The notes below the pieces were generated by a model that had not been told where the DNA came from, did no database searches, and saw only the letters and a list, made by a program, of their open reading frames with translations. DNA of 28,587 nucleotides from VGEM01 sp033764265. GTDB taxonomy: Bacteria; Pseudomonadota; Alphaproteobacteria; Rhodospirillales; Rhodospirillaceae. Below are positions 1 through 7,021 of the stretch, in pieces. The stretch is taken from positions 1 through 28,587 of the forward strand of contig JANRJB010000125.1 in assembly GCA_033764265.1 (NCBI GenBank). The letters run 5' to 3'. A program made the translations under genes and the position numbers. Position 1 is the first letter of the stretch, and every line of letters begins with the position of its first letter.

Positions 1-2
1 CG

Positions 3-1451
3 GCCCTGGGCGCCGCCGCCACAGTTTCATTCCGCATCGGACCGGCGCGGGCATCGGACATTGTCGCGACGCGGCTGAACGGCGGCGAGACCGCGCTGTC
101 GCCGAACGACATCGCCAAGTTCGACGCGGCCCTCAAAGGCGACGTGCTGACCGCGACCAGCGCCGAGTACGACGCGGCCCGCAAGATCTGGAACGCGATG
201 TTCGATCGCCGCCCGGCGCTGATCGCGCGGCCGACCGACGCCGAGGATGTGGCCACGGCGGTCAAATTCGCCCGCGACCACGACTTGCTGACGGCGGTGC
301 GCTGCGGCGGTCACAGCATCTCGGGCCAATCGGTGTGCGAGGGCGGATTGGTGATCGACCTGTCGCGCATGCGCAGGTCCGAGGTCGACGCCACGGCGCG
401 AACCGCGCGGCTGGACGGCGGCTGCCTGCTGGCCGATCTCGACCGCAACGCCCAGGCCGTCGGCCTGGCCTCGACCGCCGGCGTGGTGTCGCACACCGGC
501 GCGGCCGGCTTGACGCTTGGTGGCGGCATGGGCCGGCTGCAACGGCAGTTCGGGCTGGCTGTGGACAACGTGCTCGGGGTCGAGATCGTGACCGCCGACG
601 GCCGCAAACTGGTCGCCAATGCGAACGAGAACCCCGATCTGTATTGGGGCGTTCGCGGCGGCGGCGGCAATTTCGGCGTGGTCACGTCGATCACCTATCG
701 CCTGCATCCGTTCGACCACGAGATCGTGACGGCGTCCTTCGCCTATCCGATTGCCGACGCCAAGACGGTGCTGGCGCATTACTTCGAGAACGGCCCCCAG
801 GCGCCCGACGAGCTGTGGATCACCGCAGGACTGTCGACCAACCAGGCCGGCGAACAGCGCGTCAGCCTGGGCGGCAGTTATATGGGTAATCCCGTGAACG
901 CCGAGGCCGCACTTCGCAAGATCGGCGTGGTCGGCAAGCCCGCGAACGAACGGTTCAGCCGCGCCGACTACGTGGCGCTGCAAAGCTCGATCGACGCGGC
1001 CACCGCGTTCGGCAAGTACCACTACGCCAAGGCCGGCATGCTGGGTGAGACCGGCCCGGAGCTGATCGAACGGATGCTCGGCTACTTCACCGAACGGCCG
1101 CTGCCGGGCGCTTCGGTCAGCCTGTTGGTGATGGGCGGCGCGGTCAATCGGGTCGGCGTGTCCGACACGGCTTATCCCCACCGCACCGCGCAGCATAACA
1201 TCGACGTCGGCGGTGCCAGCGCCGACCCCAAGGTGGCCGACGGGTATGTCACCTGGGGCCGCGCGTTCTGGACGGAAATCGAGCCGCTGACCAACGGCGG
1301 GTTTTACGTCAACCAGATGATGCAGGAAGCCGACAGCAAGGTGCGGGCCAACTACGGGCCCAACTACGATCGGCTGGTGGCTTTGAAAACCAAGTACGAC
1401 CCGATGAACCTGTTCCGCCTGAACGCCAACATCAAACCGAACGCCGCGTGA
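3..1451 (+). CDS. FAD-binding (BBE-type) oxidoreductase, exported, 5' partial
   Basis: The reading frame is open from the first bases of the window, so the gene starts off the left edge; a GTG at 144 is internal and should not be taken as the start. The visible N-terminus (ALGAAATVSF...ARAS) looks like the hydrophobic core and cleavage end of a Sec or Tat signal peptide, which suggests a periplasmic enzyme. The FAD_binding_4 (PCMH) domain follows, with the motif RCGGHSISG, whose histidine is the usual covalent flavin site, and GGGMGRLQRQFGLAVDN. The C-terminus (YDPMNLFRLNANIKP) is the typical BBE tail. The family oxidises alcohols or sugars with oxygen or another acceptor. The segment GVVSHTG has Ser/His where bicovalent members carry the second flavin-linking cysteine, so a single covalent bond is inferred. 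Substrate unknown. It converges on bamE with only 29 bases between stops. Confidence 0.85.
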   Translation, partial: ALGAAATVSFRIGPARASDIVATRLNGGETALSPNDIAKFDAALKGDVLTATSAEYDAARKIWNAMFDRRPALIARPTDAEDVATAVKFARDHDLLTAVRCGGHSISGQSVCEGGLVIDLSRMRRSEVDATARTARLDGGCLLADLDRNAQAVGLASTAGVVSHTGAAGLTLGGGMGRLQRQFGLAVDNVLGVEIVTADGRKLVANANENPDLYWGVRGGGGNFGVVTSITYRLHPFDHEIVTASFAYPIADAKTVLAHYFENGPQAPDELWITAGLSTNQAGEQRVSLGGSYMGNPVNAEAALRKIGVVGKPANERFSRADYVALQSSIDAATAFGKYHYAKAGMLGETGPELIERMLGYFTERPLPGASVSLLVMGGAVNRVGVSDTAYPHRTAQHNIDVGGASADPKVADGYVTWGRAFWTEIEPLTNGGFYVNQMMQEADSKVRANYGPNYDRLVALKTKYDPMNLFRLNANIKPNAA

Positions 1452-1480
1452 ACCGGTGGCGCAGGCGCGTCGGCGCAAGG

Positions 1481-1969
1481 TCAGCGCGGCCCCTGGGCTT
1501 CCCTGCCGGAATTGAAGCGTCCCAGGTTGCCGATCAACTGCTCGATCAGGCTGAGTTCGCGGCCCTTCGAGGGGGTTTCGCGGGCGACGATCTGCACCTC
1601 GCGGCCGTCGTTCAGGTCGAGCTTGGTGACGTCGCGCAAAATGCCGCGCTGGTCGAAGTTCACCTTGTAGACCGACCGTTCCAGTTCCTCGACCGGGTAA
1701 AACGCGTACTGGGTGGTTTGCGCGCTGATGTAGTACCAAGTCTCGCCGTCGAACACCGAGGTCGTGCTGGGCGTGCCCAGAAGATTGCGCACGTCCTGGC
1801 GGGTCTGTTCACCGGGAGCGAGCTTGGACAGGGAGTCATCGGTCGGCAGATTGCCGCGGGCGTCGATGTCCTTGGCGCAGGCCGCCAGGGCCATGGCGGC
1901 GGCGCCAACCAGGGCGGCACGCACAAGCCGACGCAACTCGGGTGCCGAGGGTGTGGGACGATGTGACAC
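1481..1969 (-). CDS. bamE: Outer membrane protein assembly factor BamE (SmpA/OmlA lipoprotein)
   Basis: A 162-residue lipoprotein. The N-terminus has a charged stretch, a hydrophobic segment and the lipobox LAAC with the lipidated cysteine at residue 31. The SmpA/OmlA domain follows: LAPGEQTRQDVRNLLGTPS, then FDGETWYYIS and a YKVNFDQRG strand. BamE is the small periplasmic-face lipoprotein of the BAM complex, which folds beta-barrel proteins into the outer membrane. The length is at the upper end for the family; the extra part is a C-terminal tail after about residue 130 (rich in Arg, Glu and Gly) that looks unstructured. The gene is divergent from the bc1 chaperone gene, sharing a 128-base intergenic region. 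This divergent pairing is common in alphaproteobacteria. I am confident of the family. Confidence 0.9.
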   Translation of the reverse strand: MSHRPTPSAPELRRLVRAALVGAAAMALAACAKDIDARGNLPTDDSLSKLAPGEQTRQDVRNLLGTPSTTSVFDGETWYYISAQTTQYAFYPVEELERSVYKVNFDQRGILRDVTKLDLNDGREVQIVARETPSKGRELSLIEQLIGNLGRFNSGREAQGPR

Positions 1970-1976
1970 GTGGATG

Positions 1977-2018
1977 GTCTCCGGGGGCCAATTGTCTCCG
2001 GGGGCGTTCTAATATAAC
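1977..2018. promoter_or_regulatory. 12-bp direct repeat beside an AT-rich promoter-like block
   Basis: The sequence GTCTCCGGGGGC occurs twice, at 1977-1988 and 1994-2005, giving a 17-bp period (about 1.6 helical turns). It is followed by an AT-rich block (TAATATAAC, 2010-2018) that can serve as a -10 element on either strand. The position between divergent bamE and the bc1 chaperone gene suggests an operator for a protein bound as tandem monomers. No matching -35 was convincing. The function is inference. Confidence 0.35.
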
Positions 2019-2097
2019 AGGCGGGCCCGCTTGCCCAGACCGCTGAGTGCGGCGACCGCCGACGGCCACCATGGCCGGATATGAAAGGCCTGCAGCG

Positions 2098-2646
2098 ATG
2101 TCCCTTTTTTCATGGTTGCAACGCGCCGATCCAGACCGCGAATCGGCTCCGCTTGTTTACGAAGCAATTGTGGCGGCTGCGCGGCGACCGGAGCTGTACG
2201 CCGAACTCGGCGTTCCGGATTCCGTCGACGGACGGTTCGACCTGATCGTGCTGCATGCCATGCTGGTCATTCGCCGCCTGCGCCGAGAGGGGCCGGCGGG
2301 GGCGAGGCTGTCCCAGGTGGTGTTCGATTACATGTTCAGCGATTTCGACCGCAGCCTGCGCGAAATCGGCGTCGGCGATATGAGTATCGGTAAGCATGTC
2401 AAGCGGATGGCCAAGGCGTTTTACGGCCGCGCCGAGGAGTACGAGCGGGGTCTCGATGGGCTCGACGCCGATCTGCGGGCGGCCTTGCAGGCCAATCTGT
2501 ACCGCGCGACGGCGGTCTCAGACGCGGCCATGGCCGGCATGATCGAACGGCTGCACACGGCCGACAAGGCATTGGCCGGGGTGACCTTCGACGAGATCAA
2601 GGCAGGTCGACTGCGCTGGGAAGCGGACGAGGCATCCTCGCCATGA
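2098..2646 (+). CDS. Ubiquinol-cytochrome c chaperone family protein (CBP3/UQCC1-like)
   Basis: The product (182 residues from the chosen start) matches the ubiquinol-cytochrome c chaperone domain: the segment FDLIVLHAMLVIRRLRREG, then LSQVVFDYMFSDFDRSLREIGVGDMSIGKHVKRMAKAFYGR is diagnostic. In mitochondria Cbp3 helps cytochrome b synthesis and bc1 complex assembly; bacterial members are presumed to act at the inner membrane on the same complex. I chose the ATG at 2098 because family members begin close to this point (MSLFSWLQ). In-frame ATGs at 2047 and 2071 would add 17 or 9 poorly conserved residues. The stop overlaps the next start by 4 nt (ATGA), so it is co-transcribed and probably translationally coupled with the DUF177 gene. 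The family is clear, the exact start less so. Confidence 0.82.
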   Translation: MSLFSWLQRADPDRESAPLVYEAIVAAARRPELYAELGVPDSVDGRFDLIVLHAMLVIRRLRREGPAGARLSQVVFDYMFSDFDRSLREIGVGDMSIGKHVKRMAKAFYGRAEEYERGLDGLDADLRAALQANLYRATAVSDAAMAGMIERLHTADKALAGVTFDEIKAGRLRWEADEASSP

Positions 2647-3206
2647 CCACGCCCGTCGCGCCGGAATTCTCGCGGCCGGTCGACGCGGAGTCGGTGCCCG
2701 CGCTCGGCCGGCGTTATGAAATCGCCGCCACCGATGCGGAACTCCAGCGCGTCGCCGGACGGTTGGGTCTACGCGCGCTGAAACGCCTGACGGCCAGCTT
2801 CGACGTGTCGCCGACGGGGCGCCAGCTGGTGCGGGTCGCCGGACGCATCGAGGCCGATGTGGTCCAGGATTGCGTGGTCACGTTGCAGCCCCTCCCGGTT
2901 GTGATCCGCGACGAGGTCGAGCGTACGTTTGTAGTTCCGGGGACCGGGTCCGATGACGGCGAGGGGGCTGAGGCGGCCAACGACACCGACTTCGACCTCG
3001 ACGCCGAACCCCCAGACGAGGCCGTTGGCGGGCAGATCGATCTGGGTGAACTGGCGGTGGAACATCTGGCCTTGACGCTCGACCCCTACCCCCGCGCGCC
3101 CGGCGTGGTGTTCACCGCAACCGATCCCGGCGAGCCTGCCACCACATCTGACGCCGGGCCGTTCGCCGCGCTGGCCAAGCTCAAAACAGGTTATGAAAAC
3201 AACTAG
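2643..3206 (+). CDS. DUF177 (YceD-family) protein
   Basis: A 187-residue DUF177/YceD protein. The core motif lies at about residues 65-100: ADVVQDCVVTLQP followed by VVIRDEVERTFVVPG, corresponding to the CxxCLxP region of the family. Here only the first cysteine is kept (DCVVTLQP), as is frequent in alphaproteobacteria. It is followed by an acidic stretch (residues about 100-130, many D and E) and the closing segment DPYPRAPGV. YceD proteins are nearly always encoded directly before rpmF; the E. coli gene has been linked to 23S rRNA synthesis or accumulation, but the mechanism is unknown. It overlaps the upstream gene by 4 nt and sits 158 bases before rpmF. Confidence 0.85.
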   Translation: MTTPVAPEFSRPVDAESVPALGRRYEIAATDAELQRVAGRLGLRALKRLTASFDVSPTGRQLVRVAGRIEADVVQDCVVTLQPLPVVIRDEVERTFVVPGTGSDDGEGAEAANDTDFDLDAEPPDEAVGGQIDLGELAVEHLALTLDPYPRAPGVVFTATDPGEPATTSDAGPFAALAKLKTGYENN

Positions 3207-3215
3207 TTAATCGCC

Positions 3216-3244
3216 TTGCGTCGGGCAGGCTTTTGGACTATCAC
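3216..3244 (+). promoter_or_regulatory. Candidate promoter for rpmF
   Basis: TTGCGT at 3216-3221, a 17-base spacer and TATCAC at 3239-3244 form a plausible housekeeping promoter. It begins ten bases after the DUF177 stop and would give a leader of about 115 bases before rpmF. Read-through from the upstream genes is equally possible. Judged by eye only. Confidence 0.35.
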
Positions 3245-3364
3245 CACCGCCTTGTCGCAGGACCGCGCCGCGATCCGATCGCGTGATCCGATCGCCATGC
3301 CGCGATCATGGGTCTCGCCCCGCATCGATGCCGCGCGCCATGCCCAACATGAAAGTCGACCACC

Positions 3365-3553
3365 ATGGCCGTTCCCAAGAAAAAGACCTCCAAGTCGCGG
3401 CGCGACATGCGTCGGGCACATCATGCCCTGCCCAAGGCCTCGTACCAGGAATGCCCCAACTGCGGCGAGCGTAAGCGCCCGCACCATGTCTGCGGCTCGT
3501 GCGGTTACTATGACGGCCGCGAGGTCGTGGCCGCAAAAGCCGCTGTCGCCTGA
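3365..3553 (+). CDS. rpmF: 50S ribosomal protein L32
   Basis: This 62-residue protein is unmistakable L32: it begins MAVPKKKTSKSRRDMRRAHH and carries two cysteine pairs (CPNC and CGSC, residues about 30-46) of the zinc-binding type of L32. The protein binds 23S rRNA in the large subunit near the peptidyl-transferase side. The C-terminus ends in an alanine/lysine-rich tail. The context DUF177-rpmF-plsX-fabH is the classic bacterial arrangement linking ribosome and fatty-acid/phospholipid synthesis. Keeping both cysteine pairs indicates a zinc-dependent (C+) form, not the zinc-free paralogue used under zinc starvation. Confidence 0.97.
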   Translation: MAVPKKKTSKSRRDMRRAHHALPKASYQECPNCGERKRPHHVCGSCGYYDGREVVAAKAAVA

Positions 3554-3738
3554 GCGTTTGTTCCCTATACTGTTTTAGTCACGTGAAACCCGCACTCTCG
3601 GACCCGCCGAGCGTGCCGGCGGCTGCCCATTCGATCCACGAACCCGGTCAACTGCGGAGGATGCAGCGTGTTCCGGTCCCACCCGCACTCGGGCGTGTGA
3701 CGTCAGCCTGAACCCGCCGTGAACCCTGGGGGCACCGC
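3554..3738. other. rpmF-plsX intergenic region, no gene seen
   Basis: These 185 bases hold no convincing reading frame. A 6-bp GC hairpin (CCGCCG 3604-3609 with CGGCGG 3617-3622, 7-nt loop) is present but has no following T-run, so I do not call it a terminator. An A/T-richer patch with TATACTGTTTTAG lies at about 3571-3583 and could hold a promoter element for plsX; no good -35 partner was seen. Confidence 0.4.
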
Positions 3739-4818
3739 GTGAGCGCGCCACTGATCATTTCGATCGACGGCATGGGCGGAGATCACGCCCCCGAAGTTGT
3801 CGTGCGCGGCGTGTCGCTCGCCCGCACCCGTTATCCCAAGGCGAAATTTCTGGTCTTCGGCGACGAAGCCAAGCTGGCCCCGCTGGTTGCCCGCGAACCC
3901 AATCTGGCCGACTGCTGCACCATCCGCCACGCCCCGGACGTCATCACCGGCGACGCCAAGCCGTCGCAGGCGCTGCGCGGCGGGCGCAATTCCAGCATGT
4001 GGAAGGCGATCGAGGCGGTCAAAGCCGGCGATGCGGGCGGCGTGGTCTCGGCCGGCAACACCGGCGCGCTGATGGCCATGTCCAAGCTGATCATGCGCCC
4101 GCTGGCCGGCATCGACCGGCCTGCCATCTGTGGGCTGTTCCCCACCCGGCGCGGCGAGACGGTCATGCTCGACCTGGGCGCCAATGCCGTCTGCGATGCG
4201 CGCAATCTGGTGGAATTCGCGGTGATGGGCGAGTGCTTTGCTCGCGCCATGCTGGGGCTGGAAAAACCCACCATCGGCCTGTTGAACATCGGCTCGGAAG
4301 ACCTGAAAGGCACCGACACGCTGCGACTTGCCGCCCAGACCTTGCGCAATTCGCACCTGGACATCGAGTTCCACGGTTTCATTGAGGGCGACGACATCAC
4401 CAAGGGCACGGTGGATGTGGTGGTCACCGACGGTTTCACCGGCAACGTGGCGCTGAAGACCGCCGAAGGCACGGCCAAGCTGTTCGCCGTTCTACTCAAG
4501 AACGCGATCAAGAGTTCGATCCTGGCTCAGCTCGGCATGGTCCTCGCCAAGCCGGTCATCGCCCAGGTGATGGCCCGCACCGATCCGCGGCGCTACAACG
4601 GCGCGCTGTTTGTCGGCCTGAACGGTGTGGCGGTCAAAAGCCATGGCGGCACCGACGCGGTCGGTTTCGCCAATGCCGTGGGCGTCGCGGTCGACATGAT
4701 CGCGCGCGACCTCAACCGGCGGATCGGCCAGGAGCTGGAGCAGATCGGCGCGCCGGCCGCGACGCTGCAGCCGGTCCCTGTGATGCCCGCTCCTCAACAG
4801 GCCGTGGCGTCGGAATGA
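3739..4818 (+). CDS. plsX: Phosphate acyltransferase PlsX
   Basis: A 359-residue PlsX. It makes acyl-phosphate from acyl-ACP and phosphate, the donor used by PlsY to start phospholipid synthesis, and acts peripherally at the inner membrane. Diagnostic features are the N-terminal ISIDGMGGDHAP (residues 7-18), the SAGNTGALMA motif, MLDLGANAVCDARNLVEFAVMG, and VVTDGFTGNVALKTAEG. The length is normal. Translation starts at a GTG with a purine-rich GGGGG block about 7 bases upstream. The stop overlaps the fabH start by 4 nt (ATGA), so the two are translationally coupled. The C-terminal 25 residues (Pro/Ala-rich) are a nonconserved tail. Confidence 0.96.
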   Translation: MSAPLIISIDGMGGDHAPEVVVRGVSLARTRYPKAKFLVFGDEAKLAPLVAREPNLADCCTIRHAPDVITGDAKPSQALRGGRNSSMWKAIEAVKAGDAGGVVSAGNTGALMAMSKLIMRPLAGIDRPAICGLFPTRRGETVMLDLGANAVCDARNLVEFAVMGECFARAMLGLEKPTIGLLNIGSEDLKGTDTLRLAAQTLRNSHLDIEFHGFIEGDDITKGTVDVVVTDGFTGNVALKTAEGTAKLFAVLLKNAIKSSILAQLGMVLAKPVIAQVMARTDPRRYNGALFVGLNGVAVKSHGGTDAVGFANAVGVAVDMIARDLNRRIGQELEQIGAPAATLQPVPVMPAPQQAVASE

Positions 4819-5789
4819 CCCTTCGTTCCGTCATCGCCGGCGTCGGCGCCTACCTGCCCGCGCGCGTCGTCAGCAACGCCGAGTTGGCCGCGCGCGTCGA
4901 CACCTCCGACGCGTGGATCCGCGAACGCACCGGGATCACACAGCGCCACATCGCCGCACCCGACGAGAAAACCTCCGATCTTGCCATCGCCGCTGCCAAG
5001 GCGGCGTTGGCCGCCGCCGGCGTCGACGGTCAGGCGCTCGACTTGATCGTGGTGGCCACGGCGACGCCCGATCAGACGTTTCCGGCCACCGCCGCGCGTG
5101 TCCAGGCGGCTCTCGGCCGGCCGGGTATGCCCGCGTTCGACGTGCAGGCGGTGTGCTCGGGTTTCGTCTACGGGCTGGCGGTGGTCGACAACTTCATCAA
5201 GGCCGGCCAATCCAAATGCGCGCTGTTGATCGGCGCGGAGACATTCTCGCGCATTCTCGACTGGTCCGACCGCGGCACCTGTGTGCTGTTCGGCGACGGC
5301 GCCGGTGCGGTGGTGCTGCGGGCCGAGACCGGGCAGGGCACGGCCAAGGATCGCGGTGTGCTGTCGACCCATCTGCACGCCGATGGCCGCCACCACGACA
5401 TGCTGTTCGTGGACGGCGGCCCTGGGTCCACCCAGAACACCGGCCACGTGCGCATGAAGGGCAAGGAAGTGTTCCGCCACGCCGTGGTCAATCTGGCCGA
5501 CACCGTGCGCGAGGCGGTGGCGGCCAACGGCCTGACCATGGCCGATATCGACTGGCTTGTGCCGCACCAGGCCAACCGCCGCATCCTCGACAGCACCGCC
5601 GAAAAGCTCGACATCGCGCCCGAGAAGGTGATCGTGACGGTGGACCAGCATGCCAACACCTCGGCCGCCTCGATCCCGCTGGCGCTGAACCAGGGGGTCG
5701 CCGACGGGCGCATCAAAGCCGGCGATTTGATCCTGATGGAGGCCATGGGCGGCGGCTTCACCTGGGGCTCGGCCCTGGCACGGATGTAG
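4815..5789 (+). CDS. fabH: 3-oxoacyl-[acyl-carrier-protein] synthase III
   Basis: FabH (324 residues, normal length) condenses an acyl-CoA primer, usually acetyl-CoA, with malonyl-ACP to begin fatty-acid elongation in the cytoplasm. The full catalytic triad is visible: Cys114 in QAVCSGFVYG, His251 in VPHQANRR, and Asn281 in DQHANTSAASIP. The substrate-loop segment RERTGITQRH (residues 37-46) and the C-terminal GGGFTWGSALAR are also typical. The ATG lies inside the plsX stop, a coupling that matches the shared role in acyl supply. Primer specificity cannot be read from the sequence. Confidence 0.97.
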   Translation: MTLRSVIAGVGAYLPARVVSNAELAARVDTSDAWIRERTGITQRHIAAPDEKTSDLAIAAAKAALAAAGVDGQALDLIVVATATPDQTFPATAARVQAALGRPGMPAFDVQAVCSGFVYGLAVVDNFIKAGQSKCALLIGAETFSRILDWSDRGTCVLFGDGAGAVVLRAETGQGTAKDRGVLSTHLHADGRHHDMLFVDGGPGSTQNTGHVRMKGKEVFRHAVVNLADTVREAVAANGLTMADIDWLVPHQANRRILDSTAEKLDIAPEKVIVTVDQHANTSAASIPLALNQGVADGRIKAGDLILMEAMGGGFTWGSALARM

Positions 5790-5850
5790 CCTGGCCAGCC
5801 GCCCGGTCCGGTCGCCCGCCGCTAACACCTTGCGAATCAAGGAAAACAGT

Positions 5851-5879
5851 TTGACGGACCGGGTCCGGTGGCGATAACG
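5851..5879 (+). promoter_or_regulatory. Promoter of ihfA with an internal palindrome
   Basis: TTGACG at 5851-5856 is near the consensus -35. ATAACG at 5874-5879 (17-base spacer) or GATAAC at 5873-5878 (16) serves as -10. The start of transcription would be near 5886, about 30 bases before the ATG. The spacer holds a perfect inverted repeat, CGGACC (5855-5860), one central base, GGTCCG (5862-5867), well placed for a repressor. The promoter call is moderately firm; the operator is inference. Confidence 0.5.
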
Positions 5880-5916
5880 TTTGCCACCTACTCGGCAGCA
5901 ACAGGGGAGCGCGCCG

Positions 5917-6255
5917 ATGGCCGACACGATCACGCGGGCACAATTGGCCGAAGCTATTTACCAAGAGGTCGGCCTGTCGCGGAATGAATCGGCCGACCTG
6001 CTTGAACTTGTGCTCAACGAAATCACCCAAGCCTTGCTGCGCGGCGAGACCGTGAAAATTTCCTCGTTCGGAAGTTTCTCGGTTCGCCAAAAAGGCCAAC
6101 GCATCGGCCGCAATCCGAAGACCGGCGAAGAAGTGCCGATCCTGCCGCGCAAGGTGCTGGTGTTCCGCCCGTCGCAACTGCTGAAGGCGCGCATCCGGCA
6201 AGGCTTCGCCAGTCGCGCCACGACCCCCGGCGCAGCCGCGAACCCGACCTCGTGA
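5917..6255 (+). CDS. ihfA: Integration host factor subunit alpha
   Basis: A 112-residue DNA-bending protein of the HU/IHF family. IHF alpha pairs with IHF beta (not in this window) and bends specific DNA sites, which matters for sigma-54 promoters, including those activated by NtrC. The sequence ITRAQLAEAIYQEVGLSRNESADLLE, then VKISSFGSFSVRQKGQRIGRNPKTGEEVPI is typical of IhfA, and LVFRPSQLLK closes the domain. About 12 extra residues follow (ATTPGAAANPTS). The ATG at 5917 follows a strong ribosome binding site (AGGGGAG, about 5904-5910); a TTG at 5881 in the same frame is not credible. The 3' end overlaps the MerR gene by 4 nt (GTGA). This neighbour pair is standard in alphaproteobacteria. 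Confidence 0.95.
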   Translation: MADTITRAQLAEAIYQEVGLSRNESADLLELVLNEITQALLRGETVKISSFGSFSVRQKGQRIGRNPKTGEEVPILPRKVLVFRPSQLLKARIRQGFASRATTPGAAANPTS

Positions 6256-6692
6256 GCGAGCTTCGGTCCGATCCTTACGACGCCATCGACGATCGTCCGG
6301 CCAAGTCGGACGCGGCGTTTCGCACCATCAGCGAAGTGGCGGCCGATCTCGACCTGCCACAACATGTCCTGCGGTTTTGGGAAACCAAGTTCCCCCAGAT
6401 CAAGCCACTGAAGCGCGGCGGTGGGCGGCGCTATTACCGCCCTGACGATGTGACGCTGCTGAAGCGCATCAAGCATCTGCTGTACGTCGATGGCCTGACC
6501 ATCAAGGGCGTGCAGAGAATCCTGCGCGACCCCGCGGCCGCCGCACAACTGCCGCTGGCGCCGCAACCCGATGTTTCGCCGCCGACGCCAACGCCCACAC
6601 TGCTTGGCCGAGAGGACGTGGTGCGTATGGTCGCGGAGTTGACCGCGCTGCGCGACGATCTGCGCGCGGCCTTGAACGTTTCGCGCGGCTGA
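6252..6692 (+). CDS. MerR-family transcriptional regulator
   Basis: A 146-residue regulator that starts at GTG inside the ihfA stop. The winged helix-turn-helix lies at residues about 24-92: FRTISEVAADLDLPQHVLRFWETKF, then GGGRRYYRPDDVTLLKRIKHLLYVDGLTIKGVQRIL. Position, size and the phrase HVLRFWETKFPQI match the MerR protein that follows ihfA throughout alphaproteobacteria. The usual effector domain is minimal: after residue 95 there is a Pro/Ala-rich linker and a short helix (VVRMVAELTALRDDLRAALN) that probably dimerises. No cysteines for metal sensing are evident. Target genes are unknown. Confidence 0.88.
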   Translation: MSELRSDPYDAIDDRPAKSDAAFRTISEVAADLDLPQHVLRFWETKFPQIKPLKRGGGRRYYRPDDVTLLKRIKHLLYVDGLTIKGVQRILRDPAAAAQLPLAPQPDVSPPTPTPTLLGREDVVRMVAELTALRDDLRAALNVSRG

Positions 6693-6705
6693 GGGTCGTG
6701 CGGCA

Positions 6706-6734
6706 TTGTCACCGCCAAGGTCGGCGACTATAGT
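6706..6734 (+). promoter_or_regulatory. Promoter of tRNA-Pro
   Basis: TTGTCA at 6706-6711, a 17-base spacer and TATAGT at 6729-6734 make a near-consensus housekeeping promoter directly after the MerR gene. The transcript would start about 45 bases before the tRNA. This is the best-looking promoter in the window. Confidence 0.6.
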
Positions 6735-6787
6735 CCGCCGCTTTCCAAAGGGCCGCCCCCAGCGGCCGCATGAAAATCTCCAACGGT

Positions 6788-6864
6788 CGGGGCGTAGCGC
6801 AGCCTGGTAGCGCATCAGACTGGGGGTCTGGGGGTCGTGGGTTCAAATCCCGCCGCCCCGACCA
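6788..6864 (+). tRNA. tRNA-Pro (anticodon GGG)
   Basis: A complete 77-nt cloverleaf can be drawn. The acceptor stem CGGGGCG (6788-6794) pairs perfectly with CGCCCCG (6854-6860); the D-arm is GCGC...GCGC; the anticodon stem TCAGA/TCTGG closes a loop CTGGGGG with anticodon GGG; the T-arm is GTGGG-TTCAAAT-CCCGC. The discriminator base is A and CCA is encoded (6862-6864). It reads proline codons CCC and CCU. It has its own promoter upstream and hairpins downstream. Confidence 0.97.
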
Positions 6865-6899
6865 ATTCCGCATATATTTCAAAAACATATCGTATCTTT

Positions 6900-6927
6900 C
6901 TCAGGCGTTGCCTGAGTTTACTCAGGC
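6900..6927 (+). terminator. Terminator-like alternating hairpins after tRNA-Pro
   Basis: CTCAGGC (6900-6906) pairs perfectly with GCCTGAG (6910-6916) across a 3-nt loop and is followed by TTTA. A second CTCAGGC (6921-6927) can pair with the same GCCTGAG across the loop TTTA. The first hairpin is a plausible, weak intrinsic terminator for the tRNA; the two structures exclude each other. The surrounding 6865-6900 stretch is strikingly AT-rich for this window. Confidence 0.45.
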
Positions 6928-7021
6928 GCAATAGGATTTGCCCTCGTTACGGGAATCCTTTACGAATTCTTAAACCGGCGCTTGGGGATTTCGAACGCGC
7001 CGGCGTTGGGGCAGGGGACGC

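Noticed and set aside
27..1739. 570-codon open frame antisense to the flavin oxidase and the end of bamE
   Set aside because: It is a typical GC-rich shadow frame: Arg/His/Gly/Gln-rich composition, no recognisable motif, fully covered by real genes on other frames.
3604..3622. GC hairpin downstream of rpmF as a terminator
   Set aside because: Only 6 bp with no following T-run; hairpins of this size are expected by chance at this GC content.
6788..6927. tRNA-Pro as a phage or island attachment site
   Set aside because: No integrase and no second copy of the tRNA 3' end were seen in the window, so an attachment site is not supported.
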